Below, in pieces: positions 53,302-62,746 of a stretch of 64,000 nucleotides of DNA. The stretch spans positions 162,230-226,229 of the forward strand of contig NZ_JABGCL010000008.1 of NCBI RefSeq assembly GCF_019800005.1. Reading direction: 5' to 3'. Origin of the DNA: Geminicoccus harenae (GTDB lineage Bacteria > Pseudomonadota > Alphaproteobacteria > Geminicoccales > Geminicoccaceae). The notes under the pieces are model-generated. The model searched no databases. It saw only the letters and a program-made list of their open reading frames with translations, and had not been told where the DNA came from. Every line of letters begins with the position of its first letter. The stretch's first letter is position 1. A program made the translations under genes and the position numbers.

Positions 53302-54180
53302 TCATTCGCGCACCGCCCCCATGGTCAGCCCGGTCACCAGGTAGCGTCGGATCAGGAGGCCCAGGAACATCATCGGCAGGGTGGTCACCACGCCGGCCGC
53401 CATGATGCTGCCCCACTGGATGTTCTGCGGCTGGACCAGTTCCTTGGTGGCCACCGGCAGGGTCTTGGCGCCGCCGGAGCCGATGATCGAGGCGAACAGG
53501 AAGTCGTTCCAGGCGAACAGCACGCAGAGCACCAGGAACGCGCCGATCCCGGGTGCCACCAGCGGCAGGATCGAGCGGAACGCCTGCATCCGGGTGGCAC
53601 CGTCCACCATCTGCGCCTCTTCGATCGCAAAGGGCACGTTGTCGAAGAAGCCCTTGAGGATCCAGATCGCGAACGGCAGGTTGAAGGTGGTGTAGGCCAG
53701 GATCAGGCCCCAGAGCGACCCTACCAGCTCCAGCGAGCGGAAGATCGCGTAGAGCGGCACCATCACCGCCACCACCGGCGCCATGCGCGTGCTGATGATC
53801 CAGAAGAACAGGTCCTTCTTGCCGCGGAACTCGGTGCGCGAGAGCGCATAGGCGCAGGTGGCGCCCAGCGTGACCGAGACCACGGCCGAGCCCAGCGCTG
53901 CGGCGACGCTGTTGAAGAAGTAGACGCCGAAGTTCAGGTTCACGAACAGGTTGGTGTAGTGCTTGAACGTCGGCTCGAAGTCGAAGAACAGCGCGATGCC
54001 GCTCCAGTCGCCCACCGCCGGGATCCGGAAGGCCTCCAGCAGGTCCTTCAGGGAGGAAACGAACATCACGAAGATCGGCAGGATCGTCCAGAGCAGGTAG
54101 ACCGCCAGGAAGACCACCACCGCCACGTTGGCGATGCGCCGCGCCGGCGACGCATACTCGACCACATCCTTGGAAGCCAT
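53302..54180 (-). CDS. Sugar ABC transporter permease (MalG-type), cassette B
   Basis: A 292-residue permease with six predicted helices (IANVAVVVFLAVYLLWTILP first). The EAA loop is EEAQMVDGATRMQAFRSILP. The end, IRRYLVTGLTMGAVRE, is typical of MalG-type permeases. It starts three bases after the stop of the other cassette-B permease and precedes the ATPase gene by 70 bases. Confidence 0.93.
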   Translation of the reverse strand: MASKDVVEYASPARRIANVAVVVFLAVYLLWTILPIFVMFVSSLKDLLEAFRIPAVGDWSGIALFFDFEPTFKHYTNLFVNLNFGVYFFNSVAAALGSAVVSVTLGATCAYALSRTEFRGKKDLFFWIISTRMAPVVAVMVPLYAIFRSLELVGSLWGLILAYTTFNLPFAIWILKGFFDNVPFAIEEAQMVDGATRMQAFRSILPLVAPGIGAFLVLCVLFAWNDFLFASIIGSGGAKTLPVATKELVQPQNIQWGSIMAAGVVTTLPMMFLGLLIRRYLVTGLTMGAVRE

Positions 54181-54183
54181 GGC

Positions 54184-55206
54184 TCAGCCCTCCGTCCGGC
54201 CGACATTGCGCGCAGCGGGACTGTCGAAGATCTTCACCAGGAACATGCCCAGGATGATCGTCACCACCAGCAGCGTCAGCGCGATCGCGGCACCGCGGCC
54301 GAGCTTGAAGTATTGGAAGGACACGTCGAACAGATAGACCGGCAGGATGTTGGTGGCGTCCGCCGGCCCGCCGCCGGTCAGGATCAGCACCGAATCGATG
54401 AACCGGAAATTGTCCATGAAGCGCAGCAGGATGCCGATCAGCAGGAACGGGTAGAGGTTCGGCAGGACGACCTGGAAGAAGTTGCGGATCTCCCCTGCCC
54501 CGTCGACCATGTTGGCCTCGAGCTGGTCGCGCGGCACGCGCTTGAGGCCCGCCAGCGTGATCAGGACGATGAGCGGCGTCCACTGCCAGATGTCGACCAG
54601 GACCAGGCCGATCATCGCGGTGCTGGGCGAGCCCAGGATCGAGGTTTCGCCGAGCAGGCCCACGCTCTGCATGAACCAGTGGTACCAGCCGAACGTGCCG
54701 TTATAGAGATAGTACCAGACCAGGCCCGCGATCGCCGGAGCCATCATCATCGGCATCAGGAACACGGTCACCAGGACCTTTTCCCAGCGCGAGCGGTTGA
54801 GCAGGACGGCAATCAGCACGCCCAGCAGCACCTCGAAGAACAGGCACATGGCGCTGTACTGGATCAGCAGCAGCCACCCGTTCGAGAACTTGGCGTCACG
54901 GGTGAACAGCCGCTCGAAGTTCTTCAGCCCGACCCATTTGTCGCCTGCCATGATGTCCACGTCATGGAGGCTCATCCAGATCAGCCAGAAGAACGGATAG
55001 AGCGAGATCGCCGCCAGCGTGATGATCGCCGGAGCCATCATGTAGAAGTAATAGCGGCGCGACGGCTCGGGATTGCGCGCGAGCGGCTCCGCTTCCAGTA
55101 CGGTCACACCGTCGCGGGTGACGAACCCCGGCATGATGCCGACCGGGTTGATGCCGCCCGGGGCATCGCCACGCAGTGCACCGCCGGGAAGAACTTGGGT
55201 GGCCAT
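54184..55206 (-). CDS. Sugar ABC transporter permease (MalF-type), cassette B
   Basis: A 340-residue permease with a long polar N-terminus (about 50 residues) before the first helix (YYFYMMAPAIITLAAISLYPF). The EAA loop is EANMVDGAGEIRNFFQVVLP. It is 55 bases downstream of the cassette-B binding protein and pairs with the MalG-type permease that follows. Confidence 0.93.
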   Translation of the reverse strand: MATQVLPGGALRGDAPGGINPVGIMPGFVTRDGVTVLEAEPLARNPEPSRRYYFYMMAPAIITLAAISLYPFFWLIWMSLHDVDIMAGDKWVGLKNFERLFTRDAKFSNGWLLLIQYSAMCLFFEVLLGVLIAVLLNRSRWEKVLVTVFLMPMMMAPAIAGLVWYYLYNGTFGWYHWFMQSVGLLGETSILGSPSTAMIGLVLVDIWQWTPLIVLITLAGLKRVPRDQLEANMVDGAGEIRNFFQVVLPNLYPFLLIGILLRFMDNFRFIDSVLILTGGGPADATNILPVYLFDVSFQYFKLGRGAAIALTLLVVTIILGMFLVKIFDSPAARNVGRTEG

Positions 55207-55261
55207 GCCTGCTCCAAGAACGATCCGCCGGCCATGATCGGCCGGCGGACGCCAACGTTGC

Positions 55262-56788
55262 TCAGATGTCGTTCATGTCGTCGACCTGGTCGCGGATCGA
55301 CTCGCAGGTCGCAGCAGGATCCTGCTGGCCGGAGATGCACTTCTGCACCTCGGTCAGGATGATCTGGTAGTACTCGTTCGCCTCGGGGATCTTCGGGCCC
55401 AGCACGAAATGCGGGTCCTTGATGCCGTAGTCGTAGACCGCGTCGAAGGTCAGCGCGTTCGGCATGTCGGTCGGCCGCTGGCGCGCTTCCTTCACCCCCG
55501 GCATGTCCATGACCGCCTTGCGGGTCGGCGTGCCGCCCACACCCTTGAGCACGTTGTACTGGGTCTCCTTGGACGTCGACCACATCGCGAACAGGTAGGC
55601 GGCACGCTTGAGGTCGTCGGAGGCATTGTTGTTGATGCCGATGCCGCCGATGCCGCAGCTGGTGCCGTTGACCGCCTGCCCACCGTTCTTGATCCAGCTC
55701 GCCTCACCTTTCGGGCAGGGCGCATAGGCGGTCTTGCCGCCGGCGGCACGGCTGGTCTTCTCGTCCTCGATCGAGGCCGCGAACTCATGGTACTGGACCT
55801 GCATCGCGATCTGGCCGGCCTGGTAGACCGTGTTCAGCTGCAGCGTGTCGTTGGCCAGGTTGTCCGGATGGGCGACGCTCGCCAGCTCCTTCCACTTCTC
55901 CATCAGGAAGATCGACGATTCGTCGCCCCACCGGGTCGGACCCGGCTCCTTGGAGCCCAGCTTGTCGTCGACGTCGAACTCGGTCCACTGGCCGTGCGCG
56001 TACATCAGGCGCTGGATGTCGAGCTGTGCGGTCCAGGCGAACGAGCCCTGGTGCTGGGCGTAGCCGTAGGGCACGTCCTGGCCCGCAGCGCGCAGCTTCT
56101 TGAAGAACTCGGCGAAGTCGTAGACGTTCTTCCAGGTGGTGTCCTTGGTGAACTCCATCCGGTAGCCGTACTCCTTCTCGAAGTCCGGGCTGTGCTGCTC
56201 GAACAGATCCTGCCGGTAGAAGGTGCAGGCCACCGCCGAGTCATACGGGAACGCGATCAGCCGGTCGCGGGTGTACATGGTCCCGCAGACATCGAGGAAG
56301 TTCTCGAACCAGGCGTCCGCGCCCATCCCGTCCGGGTCCTGGGGCAGCGTATCGTCGTTGATGAAGTCGTTCAGGTTGGCGAAGTAATCGGCGAACGGCG
56401 CGCCGATCGGCTTGTCCTGCACATAGTTCAGGTGGAAGTCGGCCTTGCCGCTACGCAGGTCGATGCCGACCTTCTGCTGCACCACCGGCAGGTCGTCGGT
56501 CAGGATCTCCACCTCGATGCCGGTCAGGTCGTAGAACGGCTTCAGGTTCTCGCGGATCGCGAAGGAGGGCGGCGTGTTCTCGCTCATGAACACGAGCTTG
56601 GTGCCGGAATACTGCTTCCACTTGGCATCGTCGGACGAGGCCGCCTGGACGGGCGAGCGCGTCACCACCGAGCTCAGGCCGACCGCTACGGAGCCGGCGC
56701 CCAGCGCGGTGGCGACGCCACCGCCCAGTTCCAGGAACTTGCGCCGGGGAATCCGCTTATAGATCGCGTTCTTCGGAACGTAGAACAT
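55262..56788 (-). CDS. ABC transporter substrate-binding protein, cassette B (Tat signal)
   Basis: A 508-residue extracellular solute-binding protein. The N-terminus IPRRKFLELGGGVATALGAG is a twin-arginine signal, so it is probably exported folded. Family features: GTKLVFMSENTPPSFAIREN, LTGIEVEILTDDLPVVQQKV, AFPYDSAVACTFYRQDLFEQ, and repeated tryptophan/aromatic stretches near the pocket. ATG at 56788 behind GGGAGG; a longer open frame upstream is not supported. The ligand is unknown; relatives bind oligosaccharides or polyols. First gene of cassette B. Confidence 0.92.
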   Translation of the reverse strand: MFYVPKNAIYKRIPRRKFLELGGGVATALGAGSVAVGLSSVVTRSPVQAASSDDAKWKQYSGTKLVFMSENTPPSFAIRENLKPFYDLTGIEVEILTDDLPVVQQKVGIDLRSGKADFHLNYVQDKPIGAPFADYFANLNDFINDDTLPQDPDGMGADAWFENFLDVCGTMYTRDRLIAFPYDSAVACTFYRQDLFEQHSPDFEKEYGYRMEFTKDTTWKNVYDFAEFFKKLRAAGQDVPYGYAQHQGSFAWTAQLDIQRLMYAHGQWTEFDVDDKLGSKEPGPTRWGDESSIFLMEKWKELASVAHPDNLANDTLQLNTVYQAGQIAMQVQYHEFAASIEDEKTSRAAGGKTAYAPCPKGEASWIKNGGQAVNGTSCGIGGIGINNNASDDLKRAAYLFAMWSTSKETQYNVLKGVGGTPTRKAVMDMPGVKEARQRPTDMPNALTFDAVYDYGIKDPHFVLGPKIPEANEYYQIILTEVQKCISGQQDPAATCESIRDQVDDMNDI

Positions 56789-56909
56789 CGAACAGCCTCC
56801 CTGTCCTCGGACGGCGACACAGGAGGCGGCCATGCCCATCTTCGTCGGGCAGGACCTTCTGAGCGCCATTCCGTGCCGGGCCTTTATCGACCCGTGCATT
56901 CCCTGATCG

Positions 56910-56930
56910 TCGACCTGTCGTGCAGGTCGA
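56910..56930. promoter_or_regulatory. Palindrome between the two ABC cassettes
   Basis: TCGACCTG - TCGTG - CAGGTCGA: perfect 8-base arms, 122-142 bases upstream of the cassette-B binding protein and 60 bases past the last cassette-A gene. There is no T-run, so an operator is as likely as a terminator. Confidence 0.45.
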
Positions 56931-56989
56931 TCGTCTTCTGTCTGTCCTGCAGCTAAGTTGACCGTTTCACCGGCGTCAAGTCATGCGGT

Positions 56990-57844
56990 TCATCCCTTCA
57001 CCGCGCCCATGGTCAGCCCGCGCACGATGTAGCGCTGCGCGATCAGCGCGATCAGCACCGGCGGAATCACCGCCACCATCGCCCGCACGCCCATGAACCA
57101 GAACTGTACACCGCGCGTGTCGACGGCACCCGCGATATGTACCGGGATGGTGATCACGTTCTGACTGCTGATCGCGACCGCGAACAGGAACTCGTTCCAG
57201 CTGAACGCGAAGATGATCAGCCCGGTCGCCGCCATGCTGGGGGCGGCCAGCGGCAGCGCCACCCGCCAGAATGCGGTCCAGTAGCTCGCACCGTCGACCA
57301 GCGCCGATTCCTCCAGCTCCACCGGGAGTTCCAGGAAGGTCTGGCGCAGGATCACCACCACGAAGGGCAAAACGAAGGTCGCGTTGATCAGGATCAGCGC
57401 CAGATGAGTGTCCAGCAGGTTGAAGGTGCGCATGATCAGGTAGAACGGGATCACGGTCGCCACTGGCGGCAGGATCCGCTGCGACAAAAACCAGATGGTG
57501 ATGTCCTGGTTCTTCCAGGTCCGGAACTGGAAGCGGGCCACCGCATAGGCGGCGGGCACACCCAGGAGCAGCGCCAGGATCGCGGCCGCGATCGAGATCA
57601 CCGTGCTGTTGTAGAGGGCGTGCATCGTCTCGGGCGTGCCGACCTGGTCGATCCAGTTCCCCAGCGTCGGCTCGAAGTTCACCCAGGGGATGCCGAAGCC
57701 CGCGACCGTGAACGTGTCCAGCGGGTTGCGCAGCGACTGGGAGAACGACCAGTAGATCGGGAACAGAAAGGCCATCGTGACCGCGATCGCCAGGATCGAG
57801 AACACGGCCCAGCGCAGCTGTGCTGCGGCTCCACGCTCAGCCAT
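56990..57844 (-). CDS. Sugar ABC transporter permease (MalG-type), cassette A
   Basis: A 284-residue permease. The first helix is AVFSILAIAVTMAFLFPIYW, the EAA loop is EESALVDGASYWTAFWRVALP, and the end is AQRYIVRGLTMGAVKG. Its ATG at 57844 lies within the end of the preceding permease gene (8-base overlap), so the pair is co-translated. No ATPase gene follows within cassette A. Confidence 0.93.
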   Translation of the reverse strand: MAERGAAAQLRWAVFSILAIAVTMAFLFPIYWSFSQSLRNPLDTFTVAGFGIPWVNFEPTLGNWIDQVGTPETMHALYNSTVISIAAAILALLLGVPAAYAVARFQFRTWKNQDITIWFLSQRILPPVATVIPFYLIMRTFNLLDTHLALILINATFVLPFVVVILRQTFLELPVELEESALVDGASYWTAFWRVALPLAAPSMAATGLIIFAFSWNEFLFAVAISSQNVITIPVHIAGAVDTRGVQFWFMGVRAMVAVIPPVLIALIAQRYIVRGLTMGAVKG

Positions 57845-58784
57845 AGCTCTGTCGCAGCCTCCGGAAGAACAGCAGGACGACCACCATGACCACGGCCAGC
57901 AGCCCGTAGGCCATGGCACTGGCATACCCTAAGTCGAAGAAGCGCAGCCCGGTGCGGAACGCCAGGAAGGAAAAGGACTGGGTGGCAGTGCCGGGTCCGC
58001 CGCCGGTGAGCGCGAAGGGGATGTCGAACAGCTTGACCGCCTCGGCGATCCGCAGGAGCAGCACGATGATGATGGTCGGCTGCAGGAGCGGCAGCAGCAC
58101 CTTGAACAGGATGTCGGGGCCGGAGGCACCGTCGATCCTGGCCGCTTCCAGAAGCTCGTCCGGCACGCCCTGCAAGGCCGCCAGGAAGACCAGGAAGCAG
58201 AACGGCGTCCATTGCCAGATGTCGACCAGGGCCACCGAGAACAGGGCCCAGTTCGGGTTGGACAGCCAGGGGATGCCGGTGAACGCGAGCGGCCCGCCCT
58301 CTTCGTAAAAGATCGTGAAGAAGGAGTAGCCCATCGCGATCGGCGTGGCGAAGATCGGCAGGATCATGATCGCGCGCAGCGTCGACCTGCCCATGAGCGG
58401 CCGGTTGAACAGCAAGGCGATCAGAAAGCCCAGGCACAGCTCGATCGGCACCGCGATCAGCACGAACACGAGCGTGACCTTGATCGCCTCGTGGACCTGC
58501 GGGTCGGTGAACAGTCGCTTGAAGTTGGTGAGGCCCACGAACTCGGTCGTGGTCACGGTATTGCGGACCACCACGTTCTTGGTGCGCGGCCGGCCCTTGC
58601 TGTCCAGGACCGGCTGGCCCGCTTCATCCAGGACCGGCTCCTTGACGCGCTCGACCTGGGTGGTCTGGTCGATCTTGTTGAAGGCGATGAACAGCGAATA
58701 GCCAAGCGGGAAGATGGTGAAGAGAAGCACCCACACGACCGCGGGTGCGAGGAACAGGAACCGTACCCGGCTCGTCCAGCGCAT
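57837..58784 (-). CDS. Sugar ABC transporter permease (MalF-type), cassette A
   Basis: A 315-residue permease. The first helix is FLFLAPAVVWVLLFTIFPLG. An unusually long polar loop follows at about residues 35-85 (IDQTTQVERVKEPVLDEAGQ onward). The EAA loop is EAARIDGASGPDILFKVLLP. It lies 78 bases after the cassette-A binding-protein gene. Confidence 0.93.
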   Translation of the reverse strand: MRWTSRVRFLFLAPAVVWVLLFTIFPLGYSLFIAFNKIDQTTQVERVKEPVLDEAGQPVLDSKGRPRTKNVVVRNTVTTTEFVGLTNFKRLFTDPQVHEAIKVTLVFVLIAVPIELCLGFLIALLFNRPLMGRSTLRAIMILPIFATPIAMGYSFFTIFYEEGGPLAFTGIPWLSNPNWALFSVALVDIWQWTPFCFLVFLAALQGVPDELLEAARIDGASGPDILFKVLLPLLQPTIIIVLLLRIAEAVKLFDIPFALTGGGPGTATQSFSFLAFRTGLRFFDLGYASAMAYGLLAVVMVVVLLFFRRLRQSYG

Positions 58785-58862
58785 GCGTCCGCTCCAGTCG
58801 TCGATCCGAGCGTGAAAGTTCCGCCAGGGCCGAGCGGCCCCGGCGGAGGCGCAAGTATCGGA

Positions 58863-60509
58863 TCAGTCCTGGTAGCCGATCGCCGCCCGGTAGTCGGCCA
58901 GTTGCTTGTCGCGGCCGATCCGGTCGGTCACCTGCTCCCAGGCGGCCGCCGTGTCGTCCAGCGCCTGCTGGGCGGTCTTCGAGCCGGCCATGGCCGAGGA
59001 CAGGTTCTTGTCGAGAATGTCCCAGTACTCGAACGTGCCGGGGATGCGCAGATAGGGCAGGCTCACCGGCGCGAAGAAGGTCTGGTGATAGGCGTGAGTA
59101 TAGGCCCGGGCGTCGTCCGCGTTCCAGCCGGCCTTCTCATAGTCCTCGATGCTGGCCGTGCCGCCGTCCTCGGGCAGGAACTGGTAGCTGAAGCCCGGAT
59201 CGACACCGTCCCAGCCATACATCGCCATCATCTTGCTGACCGGCGGCATCGCCATCAGCGAGAGGAAGGAATAGGTGGCCTCGGGATTGGCCGAGAAGTT
59301 CGAGATGATGCCGTGCCACGAGCCGCCGGTGGTATTGCCGATCGGCTGCGGGTCGTCGGTCTTCACGAACTCCTTCTTCTCCATGTCGTAATATTCGTTG
59401 GAGGACGGCAGCATGGCCGAGGCGCAGTCGCCCTGGACCTTGGAGCGGGCCTCGTCCTGGCACAGCGCACCCAGATCGCCCCAGGAATAGGCGAACACGG
59501 CCTTGCCGCGCAGGAAATAGTCCCAAGCCTCGCCCAAGGACCAGCCGACCTGGGCGGCCGGACCGGTCTGGTGCAGCTCCTGCAGATATTCCAGCGCCTT
59601 CACATGGCCCGGCAGGTTGATCAGCGCCTTCATGTCGGTCGGGTCGAACCAGTACACGTTATGGTACTGGTCGAGCTTCTCGCCGGGCGTCATGGCGAAC
59701 GAGGCCGACATGGTCTGGAAATGGTAGTGGCCCTGCTCGCCGACCTTGAGGTGCAGCACCGCGCCATTGTCCGGCTCGGGATCGCTGTCGTCCCAGTTCT
59801 TGCCGTTGAAGAACTTGGCGATGTCCAGGAGCTGCTGCCAGGTCTTGGGCGGCGACGGCAGGTCGTATCCATACTCGGCCTTGAAGGCCTGCTGGTGCTC
59901 CGGGTTCTCCAGCACGCTCTTGCGGTAGTAGAGGACCTGGCCGTCCGCGTCGTTGAGCACGCCGTAGGACTTGCCCTCCCACTGGTGCAGCGTCTTGAGT
60001 GCTGGCGGCATCGCGTCATAGGACCATTGCGGGTACTCGCCGGACGCCATCAGGTCGTCGATCTGGTAGAGCAGGCCGACCGGCGCCACGTCGCCATACC
60101 AGAACGCACCCGCCATGAACGCATCGTACTGACCGGTGCCGTTGCGCAGGTCGAGCATCATCTTGGTGTAGTGCTCGCCGAACGGCAGCTCGACGATGTT
60201 GACCTTGCCGCCCGACAGTTCCTCCCAGATCGGCCGGAACGAGTACAGGGGCCCGGAGATGCCGCCCTTGGGCCCGCCGCTGTTCACGGTGACGGTGATC
60301 TCCACCCCCTCGTAGGGCTTCTCGTCGGGGCCGAAGATCGAGCCCAGCTCCTCGCGGCTGACGGTGATGACCTGGTCGTCGTATTCCGGCCCCATCTGGA
60401 GCGAGACGGTGTCGTCGTCGTTCCACGTGACCCGCCCTTCGGCGGCCGCCTGGCCTGCCGAAAGCGCAAGGAGAGCGGTCGCGCCCAACAGCGCGCACGT
60501 CATGCGCAT
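58863..60509 (-). CDS. ABC transporter substrate-binding protein, cassette A
   Basis: A 548-residue exported binding protein. Signal peptide ALLGATALLALSAGQAAA. The first 90 mature residues (YDDQVITVSREELGSIFGPD, VEITVTVNSGGPKGGISGPL) precede the family core VNIVELPFGEHYTKMMLDL and YDAFMAGAFWYGDVAPVG. Aromatic-rich regions (VYWFDPTD, YSWGDLGALC, GTFEYWDIL) suggest a carbohydrate pocket. The ATG at 60509 is preceded by GGGAGTGA. It is the first gene of the long minus-strand run. The ligand is unknown. Confidence 0.9.
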   Translation of the reverse strand: MRMTCALLGATALLALSAGQAAAEGRVTWNDDDTVSLQMGPEYDDQVITVSREELGSIFGPDEKPYEGVEITVTVNSGGPKGGISGPLYSFRPIWEELSGGKVNIVELPFGEHYTKMMLDLRNGTGQYDAFMAGAFWYGDVAPVGLLYQIDDLMASGEYPQWSYDAMPPALKTLHQWEGKSYGVLNDADGQVLYYRKSVLENPEHQQAFKAEYGYDLPSPPKTWQQLLDIAKFFNGKNWDDSDPEPDNGAVLHLKVGEQGHYHFQTMSASFAMTPGEKLDQYHNVYWFDPTDMKALINLPGHVKALEYLQELHQTGPAAQVGWSLGEAWDYFLRGKAVFAYSWGDLGALCQDEARSKVQGDCASAMLPSSNEYYDMEKKEFVKTDDPQPIGNTTGGSWHGIISNFSANPEATYSFLSLMAMPPVSKMMAMYGWDGVDPGFSYQFLPEDGGTASIEDYEKAGWNADDARAYTHAYHQTFFAPVSLPYLRIPGTFEYWDILDKNLSSAMAGSKTAQQALDDTAAAWEQVTDRIGRDKQLADYRAAIGYQD

Positions 60510-60772
60510 GATCAGTCACTCCCTGAACCGCGGCCTGTCTGGTTTTTGCCGGCCGTTATCAAAAGTATGCGCAGGACCGGCGGGCTTGAAAAGTCCGATC
60601 TAATCCTTGCTGGGTGCCCCTCCCGGCATGGGCAGGTCCCCGGCGCCCTTCGGCCTGCGCGATCCGCTACTGGCGCGGCCACAGCGGTTTATCTGTGGAA
60701 CATGTTGCCTGAAATCGATAAGGAAGTGGGCTGGTCTTCTCCGGGCAAGTCATTCCGACGAACGGGAATATC

Positions 60773-61948
60773 ATGAAGCGCCATTATTTGGGCTTATTGT
60801 GCGCTGCGGGCCTGCTTGCCGCCGGGGCGGCAGCGGACGCAGCCGAGGACGTGTTCACGCCGCTGACCGCGGTGCCGTTCAACCCGGTCACCACGCCCGT
60901 CCCGGGCACGGATGGCAGGTGGCACTTCGTCTATGAGCTGGAGCTGACCAACACGCGCAGCGTGCCGGCGACGCTGGAACAGGTGGACGTCGTGGGCGTG
61001 AAGCCCGCCGACGCCCTGGCGACGTTCGATCCGCCATCCTTCCCGGGCAGGCTGAAGCAACTCGACAACCGGCCGGCCGAGAATGCCGAGATCGAGCTGA
61101 ACGCGACCCGGCTGTTCCTGATCAACATCGCCATGGAACGCCAGGACATCCCGGCTCGGCTCAGCCACATGCTGGATCTGAAGGGCGCCGGCCTGAACGC
61201 GACCGATCCGAACCCGGCGAAGCTGCGCTACCAGGCCGCCACCTTGAACGTGACCCGCGACCTGCCGAACGTCCACCCGCCGCTGTCGGGCAAGGGCTGG
61301 CTCGCCATCAACGGCTGCTGCGAGCCCGGCGTCCATCGCTCGACCGCACTGCCGGTCAACGGCAAGCTGCATTTCGCCCAGCGCTTCGCCATCGACTGGG
61401 TGCGCCTGGACGAGCAAGGGCGTCTGCGCAACGGGCCGGTCGACCGGGTGGAGAGCTATACCGCCTACGGCGCCACGATCCATGCGGTGGCGGACGGGAC
61501 GGTCGTGTCGACGCTGGACGCGCTGCCCAACCAGGTTCCGGGAAGCCTGCCCGATCCCGGCACCATCACCCTGGCCAATGTCGACGGCAACCACGTCGTG
61601 CTGGATATCGGGAACGGCTACTACGCCTTCTATGCCCACATGCAGCCCGGCTCCGTGCAGGTCCGGGTCGGCCAGAAGATTCGTGCCGGCACCGTGCTGG
61701 GCCTGCTCGGCAATAGCGGCAACACCTCCGCTCCCCATCTGCACTTCCACATCATGGACGGCGAATCCGTGCTGGGCTCGGAAGGCGTGCCCTACGTGTT
61801 CGACCGCTTCGAGCTCGCCGGCAACATCCCGGATGCCGCCGTTCCCGCCGACATGGGCGGGAATTTCAGCCAGTTCCTGCGGCCGACGCCGCAGTCCCGC
61901 ACCGAACAATTCCCGCTCGACACCGATGTGATCGACTTCGGGCAGTGA
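60773..61948 (+). CDS. M23-family peptidase-like exported protein
   Basis: A 391-residue exported protein with signal peptide LGLLCAAGLLAAGAAADA. Residues 30-190 form an unknown N-terminal domain (GRWHFVYELELTNTRSVPAT). The C-terminal half resembles lysostaphin-type M23 domains: YGATIHAVADGTVVS, YYAFYAHMQPGSVQVRVGQKI, GLLGNSGNTSAPHLHFHIMDG with the HLHFH motif. At the usual HxxxD metal site there is R204-F-A-I-D208, so the first histidine is missing and peptidase activity is uncertain. It ends at a strong hairpin. Confidence 0.88.
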   Translation: MKRHYLGLLCAAGLLAAGAAADAAEDVFTPLTAVPFNPVTTPVPGTDGRWHFVYELELTNTRSVPATLEQVDVVGVKPADALATFDPPSFPGRLKQLDNRPAENAEIELNATRLFLINIAMERQDIPARLSHMLDLKGAGLNATDPNPAKLRYQAATLNVTRDLPNVHPPLSGKGWLAINGCCEPGVHRSTALPVNGKLHFAQRFAIDWVRLDEQGRLRNGPVDRVESYTAYGATIHAVADGTVVSTLDALPNQVPGSLPDPGTITLANVDGNHVVLDIGNGYYAFYAHMQPGSVQVRVGQKIRAGTVLGLLGNSGNTSAPHLHFHIMDGESVLGSEGVPYVFDRFELAGNIPDAAVPADMGGNFSQFLRPTPQSRTEQFPLDTDVIDFGQ

Positions 61949-61956
61949 GCGCGCGC

Positions 61957-61983
61957 CCGGCGGCGGGTAGGTCCCGCCGCCGG
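61957..61983. terminator. Bidirectional hairpin between M23-like and HNH genes
   Basis: CCGGCGGCGGG - TAGGT - CCCGCCGCCGG: a perfect 11-base stem with a 5-base loop, filling the gap between convergent stops. Confidence 0.75.
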
Positions 61984-61984
61984 C

Positions 61985-62539
61985 TCAAGGCTCCAGCTCG
62001 CTGTCCCAGTAGAGGAAGTCGCGCCAGCTCTCGTGCAGATAGCCTGGCGGAAATTGCCGGCCGTTCTGACGGAGCTGGTGGGTGCTGGGCTGCTGCGGAG
62101 GGCTCAGCGGGTGCATGCCGCATTCCCGCGGCAGGCGGCTGCCCTTGCGCAGGTTGCAGCGGGTGCAGGCGGTGGTGATGTTGTCCCAGGACGTGCGGCC
62201 ACCGCGCGAGCGCGGCACCACATGGTCGAAGGTCAGCTCCTGGATGGGCGCGGTGATGCCGCAGTACTGGCAGGAGAAGCGGTCGCGCAGGAACAGGTTG
62301 AAGCGGGTGAAGGGCGGGCGCCGCTCCTGCGGCACGTACTGCTTGAGCGCCACCACGCTGGGGAGCCGCAGCTCCTGGCCAGGCGAGCGGATCACCCGGT
62401 CGTAGTGGGACAGTACCGCGATCCGGTCGAGGAACATGGCCCGGACCGTGTCCTGCCAGCTCCAGACCGAGAGCGGATACCAGCTGAGCGGCTGGAAGTC
62501 GGCGTTGAGAACCAGCGCCGGGAAGGCCGACGCGGACAG
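61985..62539 (-). CDS. HNH endonuclease-family protein, start codon not standard
   Basis: About 184 residues from the CTG at 62539. The conserved core reads FPALVLNADFQPLSWYPLSV, WSWQDTVRAMFLDRI, RLPSVVALKQYV, RFNLFLRDRFSCQYCG, ELTFDHVVPRSRGGRTSWDN and CTRCNLRKGSRLPRECGM. The zinc cysteine pairs and the DHV-P-S-GG-W-N part of the HNH motif are intact. An ATG at 62435-62437 would remove the conserved N-terminus. Between the in-frame stop at 62642-62644 and the conserved part there is no ATG, GTG or TTG, so the true start is open. Family function in alphaproteobacteria is unclear. Confidence 0.85.
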   Translation of the reverse strand: MSASAFPALVLNADFQPLSWYPLSVWSWQDTVRAMFLDRIAVLSHYDRVIRSPGQELRLPSVVALKQYVPQERRPPFTRFNLFLRDRFSCQYCGITAPIQELTFDHVVPRSRGGRTSWDNITTACTRCNLRKGSRLPRECGMHPLSPPQQPSTHQLRQNGRQFPPGYLHESWRDFLYWDSELEP

Positions 62540-62746
62540 GTGGGCATTCGCCGAGATCGAGGCGAAACGTCGTTGGCTGAAGGTCTGCGTGGTTGCGGCA
62601 CGCCCCCTTTGGCTCGGGTTTCCTCGTCTACCTCGATCTGCCTAGACCCGTACCGCGACGGTTTCAAGACAAGGCTGGCGCCGGGGCGTCCCTTCCGACC
62701 CCGGGCGGTCTGGACGGCCGGTACGATCCCCCCCATCCTGCCGGCG

